Shown: positions 1 through 5,503 of the stretch, piece by piece
How positions within the stretch are numbered: position 1 is the stretch's first letter
How the letters are laid out: the number at the start of each line of letters is the position of its first letter
Assembly (NCBI GenBank): GCA_002394205.1
Contig: DGTC01000058.1
Location: 1-17,978 of the forward strand
DNA from: Lachnospira sp. UBA4346
GTDB lineage: Bacteria; Bacillota; Clostridia; Lachnospirales; Lachnospiraceae
DNA length: 17,978 bases
Direction: 5' to 3'
Program-made: the position numbers and the translations under genes
The notes under the pieces: generated by a model
Databases searched by the model: none
What the model was told of the DNA's origin: nothing
What the model saw: only the letters and a program-made list of their open reading frames with translations

Positions 1-33
1 TGCAGCACCTTTTGACACCCGAATCCTTATAAG
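1..33. repeat. Right half of a dispersed palindromic repeat, cut by the window edge
   Basis: The arm GCACCTTTTGACACC (5-19) is followed by GAATCCTTATAAGAAA. The same arm and a similar tail occur at 13273-13299, and a weaker version occurs near 5115-5127. Bases 1-13 (TGCAGCACCTTTT) are the exact reverse complement of 4965-4977, so the window probably begins at the TGCA centre of a larger palindrome whose left arm lies outside. Confidence 0.55.
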
Positions 34-156
34 AAAACACTCCGTGAGGATGCACATCTTGCAAAAAGGAAGATATATCTAAGATAATAGAAGATATTTT
101 ATATAAAAAATATGTGGTTATGTACGTATTTCAAATGAAAAGATAATACAAAATAG

Positions 157-204
157 AAAAGGAGATTACGGAAAATGAAATCAAAATCCGTAATCTCCTT
201 TTTT
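157..204 (-). terminator. Intrinsic terminator of the pectate lyase gene
   Basis: A perfect 16-bp stem (157-172 with 187-202, arm AAAAGGAGATTACGGA) has a 14-nt loop. Read on the minus strand it lies about 30 nt after the pectate lyase stop and runs into a T-rich tail (TTTTCTATTTTG). The plus-strand side also ends in a T run, so it may act in both directions. Confidence 0.8.
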
Positions 205-234
205 AGGAATATATTAAATGTCAATCAAGTTGAT

Positions 235-1785
235 TTAGAAACCTACGTTTGTTCCCTTTAATGTTGCACCTGTAATATTGTTCTTACCGTTGATGTTTGT
301 GCAATCCTGAATGATAGCTTTGCCAAATGTTACTTTGTAACCGAGAGCAGATGGCTTACCATTTGCTGGCCAGTTGTAGTTGTTGCCTTTGTTAGAATCA
401 GCAGTACACTTCTTCATAGTAACAACACCACTCTGGTTGTTTCTATCAAATCCGTTTGCATAGTTACCCTTTGCACTACATCCAATTAACTGATGATTTA
501 ATGGATCTAAGTGAGCCTTTTCGCCAGGAGTCTTGTTATCAACACCGCCCATCTTGAATCCGTTGCCATCGCCATAGATACCGTTGCAGTATCCGTTGTA
601 GTTAGCCTGACAGTTTACTAAAGTTACAGCACCATGAGCTGCATAGCAATCCCAACCGTCATCACTGTTGTATTCAGCACGGCAGTTTTCGAAGTAGTTG
701 CCTTCGCCACAGTGTAACTTAACAGCGAAACCATCAGCGTTCTCACCCTTTGCATCTGCATTGTGATGCGCATAGCAGCTGTAGAACTTGTTGTTTGCAC
801 CACCATTACTTACCTGGAAACCAGCGTCTTCGTTGTATGCGCAAGTTACGTTCTTAAATGTATTGTTAGAACCTGAAACGAAGATTCCGTTATCAGAAGC
901 CTTTATAATTGTTACGTTCTCGATTGTGCTGCCGTTATAAGAAAGAGTAATCCCTCTTCCTGAACTGCCGCTTGTCTGAGAAAAATCAATTGTTGCATTG
1001 TTAATACCAGAAATATTAACACCAGCTGGAAGAGCAATTGCACCTGACTTCACTGTACCATCAATTACGATTGTCTGACCAGACTTTGCTTTTTTAACAG
1101 CATCAGCAAGTGTCATTCCACCATTCTTAACTGTAAAATCACCTTTTACAGAAGATGATGAACTTGAGCTCTTAGAACTAGATGAGCTTGAGCTGCTTGA
1201 ACTACTAGATGAAGAACTTGAACTCTTAGAGCTTGAAGAACTACCGTTTGCAGATTCAAATTTGAACTGCTGACATGCATATCCGTTGTATTCCCAAGTC
1301 GCGATATTGCTGTTGTTGTCTTTAGACCAACCTGTTACATCGACAGCCTGCTTGTTATTGCTTGTCTTTGTAAGAAGAGCATAAGAACCATCAGCGACTT
1401 TCTTTACTTTGAAAATCTGAGCATCTGATCCGTTGTTTGAGCAAATGTCAATGTTTGTACCGTTGTTTGAACCACCGTAGTATACATCCAATACCTTATC
1501 AGTATTTACGCCGCTCTGTAATGTGATGTAGTTACTGCCGAGATTCTTAACATACCATTTCTGTCCGTCAACGCCACTGCCTGCGTTCTGTGCCACGTTC
1601 GCAAAATTCTTATCTGAAGAGTTTGTAACCTCCATGTACTTCTGGCTGTTGATATTCTTGATATAATACCAACCGTCCTTAATATAGTTAGAGCTTGTTG
1701 CTGCAAATGTGCTCACTGGCATCATGTTAAATACCATTAAAGATGCTGTAAGAGCTGTTCCAAAAAGCTTACCTGCTTTTCTCAT
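235..1785 (-). CDS. Secreted pectate lyase: CBM13 (ricin-type) + poly-Ser linker + PL9 beta-helix
   Basis: This 516-residue extracellular enzyme should cleave de-esterified pectin by calcium-dependent beta-elimination. Residues 1 to about 29 form a signal peptide (KAGK, hydrophobic core, STFAA). Residues 36-176 form a ricin-B/CBM13 lectin fold with three QxW-type motifs (QKW 75, QIF 123, QQF 172). Residues 182-212 are serine with two lysines, a flexible linker. Residues 216-516 are a parallel beta-helix matching family PL9. D351, D375, D376 and D379 have the spacing of the four calcium ligands of Erwinia Pel9A (D209, D233, D234, D237), and K411 in GNGFKMGG is the likely catalytic lysine. The start follows a GGAGG site 8 nt upstream on the minus strand. 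There is no LPXTG motif, so it is probably released. The gene is monocistronic with its own terminator. The PL9 call is by motif recognition, not a search. Confidence 0.9.
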   Translation of the reverse strand: MRKAGKLFGTALTASLMVFNMMPVSTFAATSSNYIKDGWYYIKNINSQKYMEVTNSSDKNFANVAQNAGSGVDGQKWYVKNLGSNYITLQSGVNTDKVLDVYYGGSNNGTNIDICSNNGSDAQIFKVKKVADGSYALLTKTSNNKQAVDVTGWSKDNNSNIATWEYNGYACQQFKFESANGSSSSSKSSSSSSSSSSSSSSSSSKSSSSSSSVKGDFTVKNGGMTLADAVKKAKSGQTIVIDGTVKSGAIALPAGVNISGINNATIDFSQTSGSSGRGITLSYNGSTIENVTIIKASDNGIFVSGSNNTFKNVTCAYNEDAGFQVSNGGANNKFYSCYAHHNADAKGENADGFAVKLHCGEGNYFENCRAEYNSDDGWDCYAAHGAVTLVNCQANYNGYCNGIYGDGNGFKMGGVDNKTPGEKAHLDPLNHQLIGCSAKGNYANGFDRNNQSGVVTMKKCTADSNKGNNYNWPANGKPSALGYKVTFGKAIIQDCTNINGKNNITGATLKGTNVGF

Positions 1786-2103
1786 AATTGAAAATCCTCC
1801 GTTTAATACAATACATATTCTTCGAGGTGCGCGCCGCCTGTATTCAGTAAATTATCATAAATTAGTACAGTTGTAAATTCACAAAAATTCATAAATTTTT
1901 CATAAAATAATAGTAATATTGCACAAAATATATCGAAAAATAGTGATTGTGTTATACAAATATACAGAAAAACAGTACTGGCTTAAAATGAATCTAAAGA
2001 GAAAATGAAGTGAGGATTCGTGATATTTTTATATGAAAAAATGAGAGCGTATGATATACTTAATAAATTAGTGAGTTTCGCTTTGTTAAAGTGTAAGTGA
2101 TGA
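1786..2103. other. Intergenic region between the pectate lyase and the debris zone
   Basis: About 320 nt with no convincing gene. It holds the pectate lyase leader (minus strand), which contains a GC-rich patch at 1823-1843 (GGTGCGCGCCGCC) that stands out from very AT-rich surroundings. I see no clear minus-strand -35/-10 pair. A plus-strand extended -10 lies near the right end. Confidence 0.6.
2053..2060 (+). promoter_or_regulatory. Possible extended -10 promoter
   Basis: TGATATACT fits an extended -10 (TGnTATACT). There is no good -35; TATGAA at 2032-2037 is the best at 17 nt. It would transcribe the debris zone from about 2067. Weak on its own. Confidence 0.3.
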
Positions 2104-2277
2104 AGTGGGAAATGCAAAAAGGAGACAGATCCATTTATCATTGATCCTTATGACAATAGCATCAAAAACCAAGGGGATACTGAAGAACTGACTCTTTTTA
2201 CCTGTGCTAACAGAGGAGGTATGCGTTTTGTAGCAAAGTGTGTTTCGACAGTGAAAGGAGCGGCAGATGAAGAATAA
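2104..2277 (+). pseudogene. C-terminal fragment resembling a class B sortase
   Basis: An open frame of 57 codons with no in-frame start near its beginning (TGA lies just upstream at 2101-2103). The readable product contains ELTLFTCANRGGMRFVAKC. The TLxTC motif followed by an arginine about 7 residues after the cysteine is the pattern of the sortase active-site Cys and Arg, and the preceding YDNSIKNQGDTEE fits the loop before the final strands. The catalytic histidine region and signal anchor are absent. I read it as the last third of a lost sortase gene. The length is too short for certainty; it could be another family with a chance TLxTC. No partner LPXTG protein is visible here. Confidence 0.4.
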
Positions 2278-2328
2278 AAGAGATCACCTCTGCTAGGTGG
2301 AAGAGTTCTAAGGAAACCTGAATTGCTT

Positions 2329-2601
2329 ATGGATAAGACAAGTAAAATCGTACATCAGACTAAAGAAAATTTCATGAATGCAAATTCAGAAGGTGATGTT
2401 TTTGAAAAGGTATTCAAAAGCTTTCCTAGTTTCAAAAATATTGTGGTATGGAATTACAATACTTATATACAATTTGTCGAATGTTCAAAAAGATCTGGAC
2501 AAAAACTACATCGAATTAGAGTGATTATTTTACAAGATATATTAAGTACAGTTGCATCCTATAATAGAGCAAAATTCAGGTTTGAAATGATGATAGACTA
2601 A
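2329..2601 (+). CDS. Hypothetical protein, 90 aa
   Basis: I do not recognise this product. It is a small, basic, soluble-looking protein with no signal peptide or membrane segment. The middle is aromatic and hydrophobic (NIVVWNYNTYIQFVEC, residues about 43-58), followed by a basic helix-like stretch (RIRVIILQDILSTV). ATG at 2329 is taken as start; an in-frame TTG at 2323 is possible. The Shine-Dalgarno is poor (AAGGAAA about 17 nt upstream). It lies between a sortase-like remnant and another orphan ORF, so it may be a real accessory gene or a fragment. Confidence 0.35.
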   Translation: MDKTSKIVHQTKENFMNANSEGDVFEKVFKSFPSFKNIVVWNYNTYIQFVECSKRSGQKLHRIRVIILQDILSTVASYNRAKFRFEMMID

Positions 2602-2634
2602 CTACAGTGTGAAGCAAATTAGGATTAGATTTTA

Positions 2635-2895
2635 TTGAAGAAGGATGATAGAAAAAACGTCTACAGAGTGATAACCATTGGCTATGAATTTTCAGACTGC
2701 ACCGGAATCATGGATTATAAATTCCTTGATTCGATCGGTGCAGTTATTACTATAAGGGATAATGATGGTGCTGTAGACAAGGTGAAAATGGCAGGAAATG
2801 AGGTTATGTTACGCGATATCTATGAAGGAGATCTTGTGTATTTTCGAAACGATGGTACGCTAGAAAGATGCTTGATTGAACAGCATAGTCATTAA
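2635..2895 (+). CDS. Hypothetical protein, 86 aa, TTG start
   Basis: Not recognised. The predicted 86-residue product is acidic in its second half and looks like a small beta-rich fold (YRVITIGYEFSDC, then GAVITIRDNDG, then GDLVYFRNDGTLERCLIE). No membrane segment or signal peptide. The only start that keeps the N-terminus is TTG at 2635, with a weak upstream GGATT; the next in-frame ATG (M26) would lose a third of the protein. Codon use and composition match the neighbouring accessory ORFs. It could be intact or a remnant. Confidence 0.35.
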   Translation: MKKDDRKNVYRVITIGYEFSDCTGIMDYKFLDSIGAVITIRDNDGAVDKVKMAGNEVMLRDIYEGDLVYFRNDGTLERCLIEQHSH

Positions 2896-2897
2896 AC

Positions 2898-2944
2898 GAA
2901 GTGAAATACTTCTGCAAACAAACAGAAGCTTCGAGTTCTCGAAG
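2898..2944 (+). other. Cluster of overlapping hairpins
   Basis: Three short hairpins share GAAG/CTTC units: 2898-2912 (GAAGT/ACTTC), 2909-2928 (CTTCTG/CAGAAG) and 2929-2944 (CTTCGA/TCGAAG, loop GTTC). The first two overlap and exclude each other. There is no T run, so this is not a standard terminator. Confidence 0.4.
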
Positions 2945-2963
2945 AGAATATGCAAGATAATCA

Positions 2964-2997
2964 TTGAAATTTATGAAACTGTATGGTACAATAGTAC
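2964..2997 (+). promoter_or_regulatory. Sigma-A promoter of the XRE regulator, with palindrome over the -10
   Basis: TTGAAA (2964-2969), 17-nt spacer, TACAAT (2987-2992) with an extended TGG just before it. GTAC-AATA-GTAC (2986-2997) is an inverted repeat covering the -10 and is a candidate operator for autoregulation by the downstream regulator. A leader of about 75 nt precedes the gene. Confidence 0.55.
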
Positions 2998-3073
2998 ACA
3001 ATTAGGGTAATTTTATCCAAATGATTGTATAAATTGCTTAGATAGAAGTCCAAATGACAGAGAGGTAAGTTTT

Positions 3074-3301
3074 ATGGCAGTATCATATAACGGATTATGG
3101 AAGTTATTAATCGACAAAAATCTAAAGAAAGTAGACCTGACAAACAAATATGGAATCAGTAGCAGCACGATTGCAAAAATGACAAAAGGTAAGACCGTGT
3201 CTATGGATATCATGGAAAAACTTTGCAGGGAATTAGATTGTGATTTCGGGGACATCATCCATTATGAAAAGGACAAGTATGGTGAAAACAATGAGATATA
3301 G
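3074..3301 (+). CDS. XRE/Cro-CI family helix-turn-helix regulator (YozG-like)
   Basis: A 75-residue one-domain DNA-binding protein. SYNGLWKLLIDKNLKKVDLTNKYGISSSTIAKM is the usual opening of YozG-like XRE regulators, with the helix-turn-helix at about residues 15-45 and GDIIHYE near the end. Proteins of this type often sit at the head of restriction or BREX operons. The ATG at 3074 has a GAGAGG site 12 nt upstream. Its stop overlaps the start of the brxA-like remnant by 11 nt, the arrangement of a translationally coupled pair. It probably binds the inverted repeat over its own promoter (inference). It looks intact although the gene it was coupled to is broken. Confidence 0.8.
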   Translation: MAVSYNGLWKLLIDKNLKKVDLTNKYGISSSTIAKMTKGKTVSMDIMEKLCRELDCDFGDIIHYEKDKYGENNEI

Positions 3302-3514
3302 TGCGGGTATGACTTCTAAGATCTTTGGTTTTGTGGAAAGTAAGAAGATGGCAGAACTATGAGGACGGATGCACTTTTCGGCGAGTTTGTTTATGAAGTA
3401 TATCGTATGAAAAAGATTCTTGGTGAGCGAGCAATCGAGAATAGAGATCTTAATGATTTCTTTGATGAGAAAGCGGTTCTTATGCAGAGGAATACGCACG
3501 AAAGAACAGGATAA
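3291..3514 (+). pseudogene. Broken brxA-like (DUF1819) gene
   Basis: Two fragments of one family lie in different frames. Frame one (3291-3362) gives MRYSAGMTSKIFGFVESKKM and stops; this matches the usual DUF1819/BrxA N-terminus (YSAG..., aromatic, then E.KKVAEL). Frame two (3359-3514) gives ALFGEFVYEVYRMKKILGER followed by NRDLNDFFDEKA, matching the conserved C-terminal half of that family. About 80-100 central residues and the extreme C-terminus (about 200 aa in intact members) are missing. The start overlaps the XRE gene, so this was its operon partner. In BREX phage-defence loci BrxA is a small DNA-binding protein encoded before brxB. No brxB, brxC or pglX follows here. Assignment is by recalled family pattern, not alignment. 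Confidence 0.6.
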
Positions 3515-3537
3515 AATATCAGTTAGTTTAGAAATTG

Positions 3538-3564
3538 AATTTGTGCAGACGGTCTGCACAAATT
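3538..3564. repeat. 27-nt perfect palindrome, left boundary of the DUF1016 gene
   Basis: Arm AATTTGTGCAGAC, one central G, then its exact reverse complement. It ends 14 nt before the nuclease start, so the ribosome binding site follows directly. An identical copy lies at 4591-4617. Confidence 0.95.
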
Positions 3565-3578
3565 GAAAGGGGAGCCAT

Positions 3579-4592
3579 ATGCTTACGACATCAAATGAAT
3601 ATTTGAAAGTGGTACAAGAGATAAATGATTATGTGAATCAGGCAAAATATCGTGCATCTGTAGGTGTAAACAGCGAGGTGATGAAAACGAACATATTTAT
3701 TGGAAATATCATCATTCGCAATTCAGAGTGGGGAAATGGTTTTATTGATAATCTCTCAAAGGATATGAGAATAAGATTCCCTGGAGCGAAAGGGTATTCT
3801 GTTCGTAACCTGAAATATATGAAAAAGTTTGCACAGATTTTTCAAGAGGAAGATGTTGATAAATATGGACTTGGAAGAATTACTTGGAGTCATCATCAGG
3901 TACTGATGGGGAAAGTGTCAAGCAAGAAAGAATATGTTTGGTATTTAGAAAAAACGCTTGAGCATGGATGGTCTGTAGACGATTTATCTTCTCAAGCGAA
4001 AAGCCAATTATATGAGAGACAGGTAGAAGCCAATAAAATATCAAATTTTGAAACTAGATTACCGTCAGTACAAAACGACATGGTATTGAGTACGATGAAA
4101 GACCCTTATATGTTTGATTTTATCAACTATACAGAAGATATGTTGGAAACAGATATTGAAAACGAACTTGTTAAGAACGTGACATCCTTATTGATGGAAC
4201 TGGGAACAGGTTTTGCATTTATGGGGCAGCAGTATCATCTTGAAGTTGGAGGAAAAGACTTCTACATTGACTTACTTTTTTATAATACAAAACTAAGATG
4301 CTATGTCGCAATAGATTTGAAAACCGGGGAGTTTAAGCCAGAACAGGCAGGAAAAATGAATTTTTATTTGTCTGCACTGGATGATCTTGTAAAAGCTCCA
4401 GATGATAATCCGTCAGTCGGACTTATTCTATGCAGGGATGAGAATAGAACGATTGCAGAATATGCTTTAAGAGATATGTCAAAACCTATCGGTGTGAGTG
4501 AATATCATCTGTGTACGGATTTGCCAGTAGATTTGAAGAAAGCATTGCCTGATCCAGAGGAAATCAGGAGTCGTATTGAAATGAAAAAATAA
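3579..4592 (+). CDS. DUF1016 / YhcG-family PD-(D/E)XK nuclease
   Basis: A full-length 337-residue protein with the two-part DUF1016 layout. An alpha-helical N-terminal domain (about 5-150) includes GYSVRNLKYMKKFAQ and TWSHHQVLM. A C-terminal PD-(D/E)XK nuclease domain (about 165-335) has DFYIDLLFYN (D231) and VAIDLKTGEFKPEQAGKMNFY (D246, K248). The metal-binding D...D-x-K core is intact, so it should be an active DNA nuclease. The family is often found in restriction, BREX and other defence loci; its exact role is not settled. The start has a strong AAAGGGGAG site (3566-3574). The stop codon shares two bases with the right-hand palindrome, so the gene fills the unit between the palindromes almost exactly. 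That suggests the encoded protein recognises the palindrome, for movement or autoregulation (inference). Confidence 0.88.
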   Translation: MLTTSNEYLKVVQEINDYVNQAKYRASVGVNSEVMKTNIFIGNIIIRNSEWGNGFIDNLSKDMRIRFPGAKGYSVRNLKYMKKFAQIFQEEDVDKYGLGRITWSHHQVLMGKVSSKKEYVWYLEKTLEHGWSVDDLSSQAKSQLYERQVEANKISNFETRLPSVQNDMVLSTMKDPYMFDFINYTEDMLETDIENELVKNVTSLLMELGTGFAFMGQQYHLEVGGKDFYIDLLFYNTKLRCYVAIDLKTGEFKPEQAGKMNFYLSALDDLVKAPDDNPSVGLILCRDENRTIAEYALRDMSKPIGVSEYHLCTDLPVDLKKALPDPEEIRSRIEMKK

Positions 4593-4617
4593 TTTGTGCA
4601 GACGGTCTGCACAAATT
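4591..4617. repeat. 27-nt perfect palindrome, right boundary of the DUF1016 gene
   Basis: Identical to 3538-3564. It overlaps the nuclease TAA (4590-4592). There is no T run after it, so it is not a typical terminator. Confidence 0.95.
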
Positions 4618-4619
4618 AG

Positions 4620-4913
4620 AATGTAACTTCCGAGGCGACACAGAAGGTGGAAGAGAAGACGAAAAAGACTTACTGTCATGTAGGACATTCTGTTCCAGGA
4701 TTGTTTAAGGGAACACGATATAACGTGGGTGTAGGAAAACTGATAGAGAGTACCGAATTGATTCAGCACAAAGGAATTCTCTATATCACGAATCAGAGAA
4801 TTATCTTCCAAGCCAAAGAGCAGGGGATTGAGCCATCTACACAGCTTGGAGTGTGGTTTGATACGCATTATCCGGATGCAGAAATGAAACGTATTTATCC
4901 GAAAGCAAAGTAG
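4620..4913 (+). pseudogene. Truncated PH-like-domain protein fragment
   Basis: An open frame begins directly after the right palindrome (TAG at 4617-4619) and continues through NVTSEATQKVEEKTKKTYCH to a stop at 4911-4913. The first credible start is GTG at 4647 (88 aa), with a weak GAGG upstream. Residues about 30-60 (VGVGKLIESTELIQHKGILY then ITNQRIIFQAKEQG) match the beta-sandwich of bacterial PH-like domains, where LYITNKRIIF followed by GF is typical. The rest of that domain is missing and the sequence switches to an unrelated tail (STQLGVWFDTHYPDAEMKR) that I cannot place. The frame running up to the palindrome and the abrupt domain end suggest a gene interrupted on its left and rejoined on its right. 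It may still be expressed as a small ORF. Confidence 0.5.
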
Positions 4914-4958
4914 AGATGTGTAATGTATGTATAACATTGCTTATTGTTTATAGAATTC

Positions 4959-4977
4959 TGGGATAAAAGGTGCTGCA
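4959..4977. repeat. Degenerate left arm of the dispersed palindromic repeat
   Basis: AAAAGGTGCTGCA (4965-4977) is the exact reverse complement of window bases 1-13. The outer part of the arm (GGGAT instead of GGTGTC) is degraded. Confidence 0.4.
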
Positions 4978-5035
4978 AAATATATAATGATGGAGAGTTA
5001 TTTTTATAAGAATTTATAGAAAAGGTAAAATGGTT

Positions 5036-5041
5036 TATAAT
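5036..5041 (+). promoter_or_regulatory. Possible -10 of the tautomerase promoter
   Basis: TATAAT with TTTATA at 5013-5018 (17-nt spacing) as a poor -35. It would give a leader of about 110 nt containing the inverted repeat at 5080-5122. Confidence 0.35.
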
Positions 5042-5079
5042 GCTGGATTTATATGGTATTATTTAATAAAATAGATAGC

Positions 5080-5127
5080 GTGTCAAAGGTACAATAAACA
5101 TATATATAAATATTTTTGACACCTGAA
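5080..5127. repeat. Degenerate copy of the dispersed palindromic repeat
   Basis: Arms GTGTCAAA (5080-5087) and TTTGACAC (5115-5122) flank a 27-nt AT-rich loop. The right arm continues CTGAAT, as in the copies at 1 and 13273. It lies 31 nt upstream of the tautomerase start. Confidence 0.5.
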
Positions 5128-5158
5128 TATGAAATAGAAAATAACAAAGGAGTTTACG

Positions 5159-5503
5159 ATGCCATTTATTCATTCAAAAGTAACAACAAAGATTACAAAA
5201 GAACAGGAAACAACGATTAAAGAGCGTTTAGGACAGGCAATTGCATTGATTCCGGGAAAGTCAGAGCAATGGCTGATGCTTGGATTTGAGCCGGAGATGT
5301 CAATGTATTTTCGTGGAGATAATTCACAAGATATAGCGTTTGTAGAGGTTAGTGTATTTGGTTCAGAGAATCCAGAAGCGTTTAACAAGCTGACAGGCGC
5401 TATTTGTGACATCTTTAACGAAGTGCTTGGCATTGCTCCAGATCATATCTACGTAAAATATCAGGCAGTTACAAACTGGGGATGGAACGGAGCAAATTTC
5501 TAG
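5159..5503 (+). CDS. Tautomerase / MIF-like protein
   Basis: A 114-residue cytosolic protein of the tautomerase superfamily, MIF-like in length. The mature N-terminal proline (MPFI, Pro2) is the catalytic general acid/base of the family, exposed after Met removal. Helix 1 (KEQETTIKERLGQAIALI), the WLMLGFEP strand and the C-terminal HIYVKYQAVTNWGWNGANF fit one MIF protomer, which normally trimerises. Related enzymes tautomerise phenylpyruvate; the natural substrate here cannot be told. The start has AAAGGAG 6-7 nt upstream. It is monocistronic and converges on tmcAL, the two stop codons sharing CTAG at 5500-5503. Confidence 0.85.
   Translation: MPFIHSKVTTKITKEQETTIKERLGQAIALIPGKSEQWLMLGFEPEMSMYFRGDNSQDIAFVEVSVFGSENPEAFNKLTGAICDIFNEVLGIAPDHIYVKYQAVTNWGWNGANF

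Noticed and set aside
1145..1240. Serine-codon stretch as a tandem DNA repeat
   Set aside because: The codons are mixed, so it is low-complexity protein rather than a repeat unit at the DNA level.
3538..4617. The two palindromes as ordinary transcription terminators
   Set aside because: Neither has a T run, the centre is a single base, and one lies upstream of the gene next to its ribosome site.
4479..4937. Minus-strand ORF of 152 codons
   Set aside because: It is the shadow of the nuclease 3' end, the palindrome and the PH-like fragment, with Cys/Phe/Leu-rich, non-protein-like composition.
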